A stretch of DNA of 64,000 nt from Triticum aestivum (GCF_018294505.1 NC_057803.1:691189694-691253693), one strand, 5' to 3'; numbered from the stretch's first letter, positions 1 through 11,605 are shown. Numbers and translations: made by a program. Notes: generated from the sequence alone by a model not told the origin.

Positions 1-155
1 GGGGCGGCCGAGTGGTGATGAGGTGAACAACCGATGGCGACGCGCGGGGCGGCCGAGTGGTGATGAGGTGACCAACCGATGGCAACACGTGGGGGCGGCC
101 GAGTGGTGATGAGGTGACCAACTGAGTGACGACGCGCAGGGCGGCCGAGTGGCTA
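1..155. repeat. 45-46 bp tandem repeat, about 3.4 copies
   Basis: The unit begins GGGCGGCCGAGTGGTGATGA and recurs at about 1, 46, 92 and 138, with small differences between copies. The core CCGAGTG also appears singly up to about 440 and again at 1930-2010, which suggests that the left 2 kb belongs to one element. The array is probably cut by the window edge. Confidence 0.8.
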
Positions 156-1540
156 TGCACGGGACGGACGAGCGGTGTAGACGCGTCCGACTGTGTGACA
201 TCCGAGTGACACGCGGGCGGCCGAGTGCTGGCGGACTGTCCGAGTGGATGTCGACTGAAGCGCATGTTGTCCGAGTAAATCCCCAACCAATTGAACAGCC
301 GAGCGAATCCGTCCGAGAGATTAGCAGGGTGCCCTGTCTTGGTGACTGTGCGCGGCGTGGCGAGTGCAGATGATACGTCCAGTTGAGCGCTGACGCACGG
401 GCAATAAGCCGTCCGAGTGGTGCGCCTCGTTCCATCCGAGTGCGTGAGAGGCGTGAAATCAGTTGCCGAGCAATCGACGGCAGCGGGCGAAGGTGCCGTG
501 CGCGGGTGCGCGACGACGTTTCGGCAAACGAGGCCGGAGACGACGACGTGGCGGACGTTGCTGGTGACCGTGCATGTGGGCTTGATGAAGGCGTCGTGTG
601 TGAGGTCGGAGACGACGACGGGACGAGCGACCCTGCAAGTTAGTAGCATGCACAACCACGAATTTTGTTTTTTGGCTGGATCAGTAGTTCAGTACGCCCC
701 TACCAGTCAGCAAGTTAGCAGGTACAACCACAAAATTAATGGCGAGGCGGTTGCACATGCATGCATGCATGCGCTAATTACTGGCGAGGGAGTAGCGGAG
801 TTTTTGCTGCAGTAATTAGGAAACTGACGCTGGAAATACTCACCTGATGAGCCATTTAATAAGGCAATTACCTTAGCGAAACAGTCAGCCCACGTTCCTC
901 GGTTTCCTTTTTTGTTCACGACGAGGAGGTGGCCCGATGCTGGTGGGCTGCGCTCGCATGCGGCTAACGCACCATACGGGGGAGCGGGATGAGCGGTTGA
1001 CAGGGTTGGTCCCCTGCTCCCGAACGACGACTGCAGCGACGGGACTTGGAAACGCCGCCAGAGGTGCCGTCCGGTGCGTCGATCCGGCGCGGATGGACGC
1101 GCCAGAGGCCTGGGGGCCGTGGAGCAGCCGAACACCCGCGTCACCGGAGTGACTGCTGAACGCTCGCGGTCGTCGCAGCCGGCGGACTGTTGGGCTGAGT
1201 TCGACGAAGAAGAGGAAACAGGAGGTGCGCTGGTGGCCGCCCCGGCTAGTCCGGCCCGGAGTGCTCGGTGAAGAGGAGCCGCACACCACCCGGCAGCGGC
1301 GCGTCCGTCCAGCGGTACCGGCCCTCAAAGGTGAGGTCCGCTGTGTAGAAGGAAATCGCCTGATCGCGTCTGTGAACGGTCATGCACGTTCGCACTGTCG
1401 GCTGATGATGTACCTTCTACTCCCCTTTTACGGTGCTTCAGTTGTTCCTATATGAACTGTATGAACAGAAAATTAGATGAATGAAAAACCATATGTATCA
1501 TAGCTCGATAGACGCCATGCCCCACGGTGGGCGCGCCAAC
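156..1540. other. Non-coding interior of an LTR element, no gene recognised
   Basis: This stretch is GC-rich and has several overlapping open frames on both strands, but none resembles a known protein. There is a short TGCA repeat near 750-770. It ends in CCCCACGGTGGGCGCGCCAAC immediately before TGTCGTGG. That layout is usual for the 3' end of Triticeae gypsy interiors just before the 3' LTR, so I take it as untranslated or shuffled interior sequence. Confidence 0.4.
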
Positions 1541-2200
1541 TGTCGTGGGAACAATTCCGACAATAAGAAAGGGGTAGAATAAAGGAGCATGATCTATCGA
1601 GATGCAAATGGGTGACACGTGGTTTTAGCGAGTTCGGGCCTCTCACGATGGAGATAACAACCCTACGTCTCGTGCTCCGGAGAGGCTTTGTTTTATCTGA
1701 GTATATATCCGGAGATTACAATGTGTGTGTGTGAGAGAGGAACGGATCCCCATAGTCCTGAGACTAATGGTGAAAAAGAGAGAGATGAAAGAAAAAGCCC
1801 CCTAGTCTAGTGGTGGGGGTGGATTATATAGAGTGCGCCACCCCGTCACCCCTTATGTTACAAGGTGGAGCATCAATGCCATAATGCTTGCCCACTACAA
1901 AACCGTCATGCTGACTATTGGTCTTTGCATATCCGAGTGAGTTACACGGTCGAGTGGAATGAGCTCGTCGAGTGAAGTGCCGTGTTCCGAGTGGTTGTCG
2001 CCGTCCGAGTGACTTTCAAGTTGCGGTACATCTGGACAGCGATCTGGCCCAGGGGCCCAGTACAAAGTATACGGTGTTCATGGGTAGGGCCTTTAGGTCA
2101 GGCCTGTTACCCTACCCACAATACATGTTCTCGTCAGCCGTTGCCGGGGAGGTCTTCACTCAAGTCAAGACATACCAAGTACACATCATAAACTCATCTT
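1541..2200 (+). repeat. LTR-like segment of a gypsy-type element (right edge uncertain)
   Basis: It begins TGTCGTGGGAACAATTCC after a CGCCAA block, as many Triticeae gypsy LTRs do. It contains further CCGAGTG motifs and the text GGCCCAGGGGCCCAGTA, often seen near LTR ends. The right edge is not defined. Somewhere between about 2110 and 2200 the sequence passes into the leader of the following gag gene without a recognisable 5' LTR of that element. Family identity is inferred. Confidence 0.45.
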
Positions 2201-2341
2201 CCTCGGATTACATTATTTGCCATTTTACCTCTCGTTTTCCTCTTCTCCACCTCACCCTTGCCATTTTATTCGTCCTCTCTTTCCGGTTCGCCTCTCTCTT
2301 TCACTTGCTTTTTGTGTGCTTGTGTGATTGGATTGATTGTC

Positions 2342-4435
2342 ATGATGGCTCAAGATAATACCAAATTGTGTGACTTTTTCAATACCAACAATAGTTATTT
2401 CCTTAGCACGCCGATTGCTCCTCTTAATAATGCTGAATCTTGTGAAATCAGTGCTGCTTTGTTGAATCTTGTTATGAAAGATCAATTCTCCGGTCTTCTT
2501 AGTGAAGATGCCGCTACTCATCTAAATAATTTTGTTGATTTGTGTGATATGCAAAAGAAGAAAGACACGGGTAATGATATTGTTAAATTCACGTTATTTC
2601 CATTTTCACTTAGAGATCGTGCTAAAACTTGGTTTTCATCTTTGCATAAAAATAGTATTGATTCACGGAATAAGTGCAAAGATGCTTTTATCTCTAAGTA
2701 TTTTCCTCCCGCTAAGATTATCTCTCTTAGAAATGATATTATGAATTTTAAGCAACTTTATCACGAGCATGTTGCCCAATCTTGGGAGAGGATGAAATTA
2801 ATGATACGTAATTGCCCTACACATGATTTGAATTTATGGATGATCATACAAAATGTTTATGCCGGATTGAATTTTGCTTCTAGAAACCTTTTAGATTCGT
2901 CCGCGGGATGCACTTTTATGGAAATCACTTTAGGAGAGGCTACTAAACTCCTAGATAATATTATGGTTAATTATTCTCAATGGCACACTGAAAGATCTAC
3001 TAGCAAAAAGGTTCATGCGATAGAAGAGATTAATGTTTTGAGTGGAAAGATGGATGAACTTACGAAATTGTTTGCTACTAAGAGTGCTCCTATTGATCCT
3101 AGTGATATGCCTTTGTCTATGTTGATTGAGAATAATAATGAACCTATGGGTGTGAATTTTTTTGGTAGGAATAATTTTGGTAACAACGCATATAGAGGAA
3201 ACTTTAATCCTAGGCCGTTCCCTAGTAATTCCTCTAATAATTATGGTAATTCCTACAACAACTCTTATGGAAATTTTAATAAGATGCCCTCTGATTTTGA
3301 GAATAGTGTTAAAGAATTTATGATCTCTCAAAAGAATTTCAATGCTTTGCTTGAAGAAAAAATGCTTAAAGTTGATGAATTGGCTAGGAACATGGATAAA
3401 ATTTCTCTTGATGTTGATTCTTTGAAACTTAGATCTATTCCACCTAAGCATGATATCAATGAGTCTCTCAAAGTCGTGAGAATTTCCATTGATGAGTGCA
3501 AAGAAAGAACCGCTAGGATGCGTGCTAAGAAAGATTGCTTTGTAAGAGCGTGTTCTTCTAGTTTCCATGATAATAAAGATGAAGATCTAGAAGTGATTGA
3601 TGTGTACCCTATTAAATCTTTGTTTTGCAATATGAATCTTGATAATGATGGTACTAGAGATGAGTCAACTTTAGTTAAAAGGCGTCCCAATGATTCAGAG
3701 TTTTTAGATCTTGATGCTAAAATTGGTAAAAGTGGGATTGGAGAAATCAAAATTTTACATAGCAATGAACCCACTATTTTGAATTTCAAGGAATTTAATT
3801 ATGATAATTGTTCTTTAATAGAGTGTATTTCCTTGTTGCAATCCGTGTTGAATTCTTCTCATGCTTATAGTCAAAATAAAGCTTTTACCAAACATATTGT
3901 TGATGCTTTGATGCAATCATATGAGGAAAAACTTGAATTGGAAGTTTCTATCCCTAGAAAACTTTATGATGAGTGGGAACCTACTATTACAATTAAAATT
4001 AAAGATCATCAATGCTATGCTTTGTGTGATTTGGGTGCTAGTGTTTCCACGATTCCAAAAACTTCATGTGATGTGCTAGGTTTCCGTGAATTTGATGGCT
4101 GCTCTTTAAACTTGCACCTTGCTGAATCCACTGTTAAGAAACCTATGGGAAGGATCAATGATGTTCTTATTGTTGCAAATAGGAATTATGTGCCCGTAGA
4201 TTTTATCGTTCTTGACATAGATTGCAATCTTTCATGTCCTATTTTTCTTGGTAGACCTTTCCTTAGAACGATTGGTGCAATTATTGATATGAAGGAAGGA
4301 AATATTAGATTCCAATTTCCATTAAGAAAAGGCATGGAACATTTCCCTAGAAAAAAAATCAAAGTACCTTATGAATCTATTATGCGATCCACGATGGCAA
4401 TACCTAGATCTATTCTCGCTTTTATGCCTAGCTAG
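2342..4435 (+). CDS. Gag-protease polyprotein of a gypsy-type retrotransposon
   Basis: Intact 697-residue ORF. The start is the ATG at 2342; a second ATG follows at once and the upstream frame has no better start. Residues about 85-190 form the helical retrotransposon gag domain (FPFSLRDRAKTWFSSL and following). About 270-340 is Asn/Gly-rich, with no CCHC knuckle visible. Near residue 563 is a retropepsin-like active site, CDLGAS, and near 634 the partner motif FLGRPFL, so this is an aspartic protease. The ORF stops after the protease; no polymerase follows. It would build virus-like particles in the cytoplasm and could only move with help from another element. High AT content and the absence of stops suggest recent activity or selection on the gag frame. 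Confidence 0.88.
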   Translation: MMAQDNTKLCDFFNTNNSYFLSTPIAPLNNAESCEISAALLNLVMKDQFSGLLSEDAATHLNNFVDLCDMQKKKDTGNDIVKFTLFPFSLRDRAKTWFSSLHKNSIDSRNKCKDAFISKYFPPAKIISLRNDIMNFKQLYHEHVAQSWERMKLMIRNCPTHDLNLWMIIQNVYAGLNFASRNLLDSSAGCTFMEITLGEATKLLDNIMVNYSQWHTERSTSKKVHAIEEINVLSGKMDELTKLFATKSAPIDPSDMPLSMLIENNNEPMGVNFFGRNNFGNNAYRGNFNPRPFPSNSSNNYGNSYNNSYGNFNKMPSDFENSVKEFMISQKNFNALLEEKMLKVDELARNMDKISLDVDSLKLRSIPPKHDINESLKVVRISIDECKERTARMRAKKDCFVRACSSSFHDNKDEDLEVIDVYPIKSLFCNMNLDNDGTRDESTLVKRRPNDSEFLDLDAKIGKSGIGEIKILHSNEPTILNFKEFNYDNCSLIECISLLQSVLNSSHAYSQNKAFTKHIVDALMQSYEEKLELEVSIPRKLYDEWEPTITIKIKDHQCYALCDLGASVSTIPKTSCDVLGFREFDGCSLNLHLAESTVKKPMGRINDVLIVANRNYVPVDFIVLDIDCNLSCPIFLGRPFLRTIGAIIDMKEGNIRFQFPLRKGMEHFPRKKIKVPYESIMRSTMAIPRSILAFMPS

Positions 4436-7207
4436 GGGCGTTAAACGATAGCGCTTATTGGGAGGCAACCCAATATTATTTTTGTTCCTTGCTTTTTGCT
4501 TCTGTTTAGTAATAAATATTTCATTTAGCCTCTGTTTATATGTGGTTTTATGTTTTAATTAGTTTTTGTGCCAAGTAGAACCTTTAGGATAACCTACGGT
4601 GATAGTTAATTTGATTCTGCTAAAAAACAGAAACTTTTGCACGCACGAGAATAATTTTAATAAATCACAGGAACGTGCTTTTTAGTTGATTCTTTTTGAA
4701 GTAGATCAATAGAAAAATTTCCCACGATTTATTATTTTGGTAGGAATTTTATAGTTCCAGAAGTATTTGAAAGTTATAGATTGCTACAGACTGTTCTGTT
4801 TTTGACAGATTCTGTTTTTCGTGTGTTGTTTGCTTATTTTGATGAATCTATGGCTTGTATCGGGGGTATGAACCATAGAGAAGTTGGAATACAGTAGGTT
4901 TAACACCATTATAAATAAATAATGAGTTCATTACATTCCCTTATGTGGTGTTTTTTGTTTCTTGCACTAACGGAGCTTATGAGATATCCTGTTGAGTTTT
5001 GTGTTGTGAAGTTTTCAAGTTTTGGGTAAAGATTTAATGGACTATGGAATAAGGAGTGGCAAGCTCCTAAGCTTGGGGATGCCCATGGTACCCCAAGATA
5101 ATTCAAGGACAACCAAAAGCTTAAGCTTGGGGATGCCCCGGAAGGCATCCCCTCTTTCGTTTTCGTCTATCGGTAACTTTACTTGGAGCTATATTTTTAT
5201 TCACCACATGATATGTGTTTTGCTTGGAGCGTCTTGTATGATACGAGTCTTTGCTTTTTAGTTTAACACAATAATCCTTGCTGTACACACCTTTTGGGAG
5301 AGACAACATGATTTGGAATTTATTAGAATACTCTTTGTGCTTCACTTATATCATATGAGCTAGATAATTTTGCTCTAGTGCTTCACTTATATCTTTTTAG
5401 AGCACGGTGGTGGTTTTATTTTGTTGAAATTATTGACCTCTCATACTTCACTTATATTATTTTCAGAGCCTTTTAGAACAGCATGGTATATTCTATGGTT
5501 ATAAAATTGGTCCTAGAATGATGGGCATCCAAGTTGGGTATAATAAAAACTATCATAGAAAGTGAATTGGATGCTATGATCAATTTGGTGCTTGATAATT
5601 GTTTTGGGACATAAAGGTGGTAATGTTAGAGTCATGCTAGTTGGGTAATTGTGAATTTAAGGAATACTTGTGTTAAAGTTTGTGATTCTCGTAGCATGCA
5701 CGTATGGTGAACCGTTATGTGATGAAGTTGGAGCATGATTTATTTATTGATTGTCTTCCTTATGAGTGGAGGTCGGGATCGCACGATGGTTAACTCCTAC
5801 CAACCCTTCCCCTTGGAGCATGCATGTAGTACTTTGTTTTGATTACTTGTAGAGTTTTGCAATAAGTATATGAGTTCTTTATGACTAATGTTGAGTCCAT
5901 GGATTATACGCACGCTCATCCTTCCACCATTGCTAGCCTCTCTTGTGTCGCGCAACTTTCACCGATACTATACACCCACCATATAGCTTCCTCAAAACAG
6001 CCACCATACCTACCTATTATGGAATTTCCATAGCCATTCCGAGATATATTGCCATGCAACTTCCCACCGTTCCATTTATTATGACACGCTCCATCATTGT
6101 CATATTGCTTTTGCATGATCATGTAGTTGACATCGTATTTGTGGCAAAGCCACCTTGATAATTCTTTCATACATGCCACTCTTGATTCATTGCATATTCC
6201 GGTACACCGCCGGAGGCATCCACACAGAGTCATATTTTGTTCTAAGTATTGAGTTGTAAGTAAATAAAACTGTGATGATCTTCATTATTAGAGCATTGTC
6301 CCAAGTGAGAAAAGGATGATGGAGAATATGATTCCCCCACAAGTCGGGATGAGACTCTGGACTTTAAAAAAAATAGAGAGGCCTTAAAAAAAGAATGGCC
6401 ATATAAAAAATGAGAGAAAAAGAGAGAAGGGACAATGTTACTATCCTTTTACCATACTTGTGCTTCAAAGTAGCACCATGATCTTCATGATAGAGAGTCT
6501 CCTATGTTGTCACTTTCATATACTAGTGGGAATTTTTCATTATAGAACTTGGCTTGTATATTCCAATGATGGGCTTCCTCGAATTGCCCTAGGTCTTCGT
6601 GAGAAAGCGAGTTGGATGCTCACCCACTTAGTTTCTTTTTGAGCTTTCACACTTACAGCTCTAGTGCATCTGTTGCATGGCAATCCCTACTCGCTCACAT
6701 TGATATCTATTAATGGGCATCTCCATAGCCCGTTGATACGCCTAGTCGATGTGAGACTATCTTCTCCTTTTTTGTCTTCTCCACAACCACCATTCTATTC
6801 CACATAAAGTGCTATGTCCATGGCTCACGCTCATGTATTACGTGAAGATTGAAAAAGTTTGAAAATACTAAAGTATGAAACAATTGCTTGGATAAAACCG
6901 AGGTTGTGCATGATTTAAATATTTTGTGTGATGAAGATGGAGCATAGCTAGACTCTATGACTTTATAGGGATAACTTTCTTTTGCCATGTTATTCTGAGA
7001 AGACATGATTACCTTATTAGTATGCTTGAAGTATTACTATTTCTTATGTCAATATGAACTTTTGTCTTGAATCATTTGGATCTGAATATTCATGCCACAA
7101 TAAAGAAAATTACATTGAGAAATATGCTAGGTAGCATTCCACATCAAAAATTCTGTTTTTATCATTTACCTACTCGAGGACGGGCAGGAATTAAGCTTGG
7201 GGATGCT
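4436..7207 (+). other. Non-coding 3' interior of the Sabrina/WHAM-like element
   Basis: It starts with TAGGGGCGTTAAACGATAGC, a familiar post-gag sequence of this family, and stays AT-rich with only short frames. The phrase TTAAGCTTGGGGATGCC occurs at about 5067 (variant), 5119 and 7191; the last copy is the polypurine tract abutting the LTR. The copy at 5119 sits in a small hairpin (GGGGATGCC / GGCATCCCC). No pol domain was found in any frame. Confidence 0.7.
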
Positions 7208-8752
7208 TGATACGTCTCCAATGTATCTATAATTTTTGATTGCTCCATGCTATTATATTACCCGTTTGGGATGTTTATGGGCTTTACTTTACACTTTTAT
7301 ATCATTTTTGGGACTAACCTAATAATCGGAGGCCTAGCCCGAATTGCTATTTTTTTGCCTATTTCAGTGTTTCGAAGGAAAGGAATATCAAACGGAGTCC
7401 AAACGGAATGAAACCTTCGGGAGCGATCTTTTTGGAACAAACGCAGAGTGGACGTCAAGAAGCAACCGAGGCGGCCACGAGGGTGCCTGGCGCACCCCCC
7501 ACCCTCATGGGCCCCTCGAGGCTCCACCGACCTACCTTTTCCTCCTACATATATCCATGTCCCCCGAAAACATCCACGAGCACCACGAAACCCTATTTCC
7601 ACCACCGCAACCTTCTGTATCCGCGAAATCCCATCTTGGAGCCTTCGTCGGCGCTCCACCGGAGGGGGAATCAACCATGGAGGGCCTCTACATTATCTCC
7701 AAGGCCTCTCCGATGAGTTGTGAGTAGTTCACCACAGACCTTCGGATCCATAGTTATTAGCTAGATGGCTTCTTCTCTCTCTTTGAATCTCAATAAAAAG
7801 TTCTCCTCGATCTTCTTGGAGATCTATTCGATGTAACTCCTTTTGCGGTGTGTTTGTCGAGATCCGATGGATTGTGGGTTTATGATCAAGTTTATCTATG
7901 AGAAATATTTGAATCTCCTCTGAATTATTTTATGTATGATTGGCTATATCTTTGCAAGTCTCTTTGAATTATTAGTTTGGTTTGGCCTACTAGATTGATC
8001 TTTCTTGCAATGGGAGAAGTGCTTAGCTTTGGGTTCGATCTTGCGGTGTCGTTTCCTAGTTACAGCAGGGGCAGGAAGGCACGTATTTAATTGTTGCCAT
8101 CGAGGATAAAAAGATGGGGTTTATATCATATTTCTTGAGTTTATCCCTCTACATCATGTCATCTTGCATAATGTGTTACTCTGTTCTTATGAACTTAATA
8201 ATCTAGATGCATGCTGGATAGCGATTAATGTGTGGAGTAATAGTAGTAGATGAAGAATCGTTTCGATCTACTTGTTGTGGACGTGATGCCTATATACATG
8301 ATCATGCCTAGATAATCTCATAACTATGCACTTTTCTATCAATTGCTCGACAGTAATTTGTTCACCCACCATAATACTTATGCTATCTTGAGAGAAACCA
8401 CTAGTGAAACCTATGGCCCCCGGGTCTATCTTTTATCATATAAGTTTCTGATCTACTTTATTTTGCAATCTTTACTTTCAAATCTATATCATAAAAATAC
8501 CAAAAATATTTATCTTAAATTATTATCTCTATCAGATCTCACTTTCGCAAGTGGCCGTGAAGGGATTGACAACCCCTTTATCGTGTTGGTTGCGATGTTC
8601 TTGTTTGTTTGTGTAGGTGCGAGGGACTTGTGAGGAGCCTCCTACTGGATTGATACCTTGGTTCTCAAAAATTGAGGGAAATACTTACGCTACTTTGCTG
8701 CATTACCCTTTCCTCTTCAAGGAAAAACCAACGCAGTGCTCAAGAGGTAGCA
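7208..8752 (+). repeat. 3' LTR, Sabrina/WHAM-type (1,545 bp)
   Basis: It begins TGATACGTCTCCAATGTATC directly after the polypurine tract and ends GCTCAAGAGGTAGCA, giving TG...CA borders. The sequence after it (GTGGT) would be the target-site copy, but the matching left copy is not in the window. Confidence 0.82.
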
Positions 8753-9733
8753 GTGGTGACGGGGACGACGATTGACGGGGGCGGCGACGGGGGCGGAGGC
8801 GATGTCGTCGAAGTAGAGATCGAAGCAGAGAAAGAAGATAAAACTGTAAACTTTTGAAGTGCTTGCTTATATAGGAGGGACCTTTAGTCCCAGTTGGAGC
8901 CACCAACCGGGACTAAAGGTCTATTTTGGCCAGGCCAAGCGGCTCCAACCGGGACTAAAGGGTGGCCTTTAGTCGCAAATATGATGAAGATCGCAACCGG
9001 GACTAAAGGGAGCCACCAACCGGGACTAAAGGCCCATTTGTAAAGCAAAACATTAGATAAAACTTACCCTCATCACAACAAATATGATGAAGATTGCAAC
9101 TAAGGTAACAATGGATCCAACGGCATAATGACACCAAGCCTCATTATCAATGGCATATTTTCAAATCTTCTTAAGCTTCAGGCGCATTGCATCCATCTTC
9201 AAGCGCATTGCATTCATCTTCATCTTGTGATCATCGATGACATTGGCAACATACAACTCCAATGCCATCTTCTCTTCTTCAATTCTTTTAGTTTTTTCTT
9301 TCAAATACTCATTTTATTTTTCAACTAAATTTAACTTCTCGACAAGAGGGTCGGTTTCAAATTCCGGTTCACATACCTCATAGATTAAAATATCTCTATG
9401 TCAACTTGATGGCCATAATTGTCATAAATGTGAAATGCAACAAATAGTTATGAAAGAGAATTTACCACATATGAATCATAAAGCGAGCGAGGGCCGACGG
9501 GGATGGACATCAAGACCATTGCACTATGTATAAGTAACAATCATACAAAGTAAGAAAATTATACATACCAACTATATAAATCATACAAAGTACAACATAA
9601 AAATTTGAATACCTAATAATCACTATCGGTAATGACGTGTTCATCATCATCATTAATAAATGCATCATCATCACCACTATCGGTAATAACGTGCTCATCC
9701 TCATCATTAATAAATGCATCATCATGTGGAAGG
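8753..9733. mobile_element. CACTA-type fragment with GGGACTAAAGG subterminal repeats
   Basis: Between 8880 and 9040 the motif AACCGGGACTAAAGG and its reverse complement CCTTTAGTCCC occur about six times in both orientations, typical of CACTA subterminal regions. A GC-rich purine stretch precedes it; AT-rich interior with TCATCATCA runs follows to 9733. There is no CACTA terminus on the left: the fragment abuts the LTR end at 8752. The interior sequence is interrupted at 9733 by the nested CACTA and resumes at 13202, leading into the transposase. Confidence 0.55.
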
Positions 9734-10043
9734 CACTACTAGGGAAAAGCCTAGTAGCGGCGCGGGTTTTAGGCCTATCAGTAGCGCGGGAAGGAGCGCT
9801 ACTGATAAGGCGCTACAGCTAATGATTAGCAATAGCGCGCCTAGACCCACGCTACTGCTAAATTGACATAGTAGTAGCGCTTCCTCAGAACAGCGCTACT
9901 GTTAATTAGTAGTAGCGCTTCTCCTTTCCCGCGCTACTACTATTATTTAGTATTTTATTTCTTTTTTATTTCATGTTGTATTCATACACCTTTACACAAG
10001 TTTTCATACAACAGAAATTTAGAGATTGTTTTTACATCATAAT

Positions 10044-10147
10044 GAGTTATTACATCATGGGATGAAAGAACCGTGGACTAGTTTCAAGTGGATGTCCATC
10101 CACTTGAAACTAATCCGCGGTTCTTTCACCCAATGATATAATAATAT
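10044..10147. repeat. Long inverted repeat, about 50 bp arms
   Basis: Left arm 10044-10094 pairs with right arm 10097-10147. The core GAAAGAACCGTGGACTAG matches GAAAGAACCGCGGATTAG on the other strand, with a 2-base loop at GATG-TC-CATC. It lies just inside the left subterminal region. As RNA it would fold into a near-perfect stem. Confidence 0.85.
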
Positions 10148-10367
10148 CATCATCATCATCATATCATTAACAACTTATCATCATAATACATCATTGTCAT
10201 ATAACACCTCCTCAAGATCATCGTTTTCATCAATGACATCACATAGCAAATTGGTCACTAGTCGTAATCACAAGTACTCCTCATTATCAACTCTAACACA
10301 TTAGCACATAATAAACATATTGTACCTCATAGGACCTATTACATTCGATTAAGACCTACTACATTTT

Positions 10368-11565
10368 CTAAGGTAAAATATTAAAAAACAAGATAGCCCC
10401 TGACTCTCCATTATGGAGAATGGAGATTAGCCTGTCTCCAATTCTTGCCTTTCGGTGAATGTTACTTCCAAGAACCTCCTTGCGAATGTCCATACATTTC
10501 TTCCATTTTTTGATGAACATGTGTTCACGGGTTTTAGAAATCCGATATGCACAGGTGAGCTCCGTAGATTTACCTGGCAGTATGTTCAGAACTGAGAGGC
10601 GACCATGCAGAGACATCAGATGAGGCACACAATCCATCGGGAGTTTCTGTTGAAAAACATAATAATAACTTCGTAGTTAGCAATGATGTACTAGTTTTAG
10701 AAGTATGCAAAAGATGCACGGATGTCGTAATAGTAAAAAATCTTACCAGGGTATCTCCAGAGAAGTTACCATGGTTCAACACATGCACTAGTGGCACGTA
10801 TTCACCATAATTTGGAGGAGTTTGATAATAGTTATTGTAATTCTCAAGAAGAGTACAAAACGCGATCAGATGATTTTTTGTCCTTATACGTTAATTCAGT
10901 GCCATCGGTGTAGTGGGTTTTATCTACCATCTTCCGCACAGTCTTTGAAGAATCAAAATAAGCTGTCAATGGAAATAAGCTATCAACTATTTTGAAATAA
11001 ACAATATAAATTAGTTAATAACTATGTTTGAGAAACTCACATAGCGGTACAATCGGAAGCGTATCAACAAGGACCCAAATGTCCATATTGTCTTGCTCGA
11101 TGTCAGGATCACCAAGATCCATGGTGATAATCATACCCTCATAAAAACCATACATTTTGCAAAGTGCTTCCCAATTTTGGCAACCAAAATGGGTTACCCT
11201 CTGAGCATTGCACATATTTACTTCAAAATCCATATCATGATGGGTCCTTAGGTGTATTTTCTTTGTTTCGAAATTTTCATGGTCTTCAAAACCCATCCTC
11301 TCCAAGACATAGCGTCTTTCATGGCATGGGATAAGCTAGTCGAATTGTAAAATATGAAAATTAGACGTTGAAATAGTTGAAGTCATGCTTAATTATGAAA
11401 AAAACACTTGTCGTTGTTGCGTACCGTTTCACAATCGAAGGTCTCCTCGAGCTTAATGGTGAAGCGCCGATCTTCGTCCAGCCGAACGAACCTGTCGCAC
11501 ATACCTCGATCGTCATGGCACCAGCTACACTCCCCCGGGAGACTGTCGTCACCCGAGTACGACAT
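10368..11565 (-). pseudogene. B3-like DNA-binding protein, four exons, one net frameshift
   Basis: I read exons 11565-11425, 11335-11041, 10962-10747 and 10646-10368, each with GT donor and AG acceptor. The start is the ATG at 11565. The spliced length is 931 bases, one more than 310 codons, and exon 3 indeed shifts frame at an A-run near 10870-10880. Exon 2 has a B3-like pattern: beta-strand text, then NWEALCKMYGFYEGM before MDLGDPD. Exon 4 has a second such unit ending ARIGDRLISIL. I infer two B3-like folds that may bind DNA; the family call is by eye. It could be a captured plant gene or the second gene of this CACTA family. Phases agree at all three junctions, so the structure is reliable even if the name is not. 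Confidence 0.65.
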
Positions 11566-11605
11566 TTCCTACATTCATAATTCAATGATTAAACTTGTAC
11601 ATATT

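Larger units (their letters stand above)
2200..8752 (+). mobile_element. Gypsy-type LTR retrotransposon, Sabrina/WHAM-like, 5' LTR missing
   Basis: The parts visible in order are a leader, one gag-protease ORF (2342-4435), a long non-coding tail, a purine-rich tract and a 3' LTR (7208-8752). No reverse transcriptase, RNase H or integrase motif is found between the ORF stop and the LTR. The element therefore looks non-autonomous, as known for Sabrina/WHAM-type elements of Triticeae. The 5' LTR and primer binding site are absent; another LTR-like sequence lies directly upstream. The family name rests on remembered LTR text (start TGATACGTCTCCAATGTA). Confidence 0.8.

Noticed and set aside
1..155. 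CRISPR-like regular repeats
   Set aside because: The whole 45-46 bp unit repeats, including what would be the spacer, and the context is plant transposon DNA. It is a tandem repeat.
149..1455. Several open frames on both strands in the GC-rich left end
   Set aside because: They overlap one another in all frames, lack known motifs and have the composition expected of stop-poor GC-rich DNA.
1893..1905. CACTACAAAAC as a CACTA terminus
   Set aside because: No subterminal repeats follow and no mirrored end was found; it lies inside LTR-like sequence.
8880..9040. Possible hairpin ncRNA from GGGACTAAAGG inverted repeats
   Set aside because: Alternating motif orientation is the normal form of CACTA subterminal regions; no single extended stem dominates.
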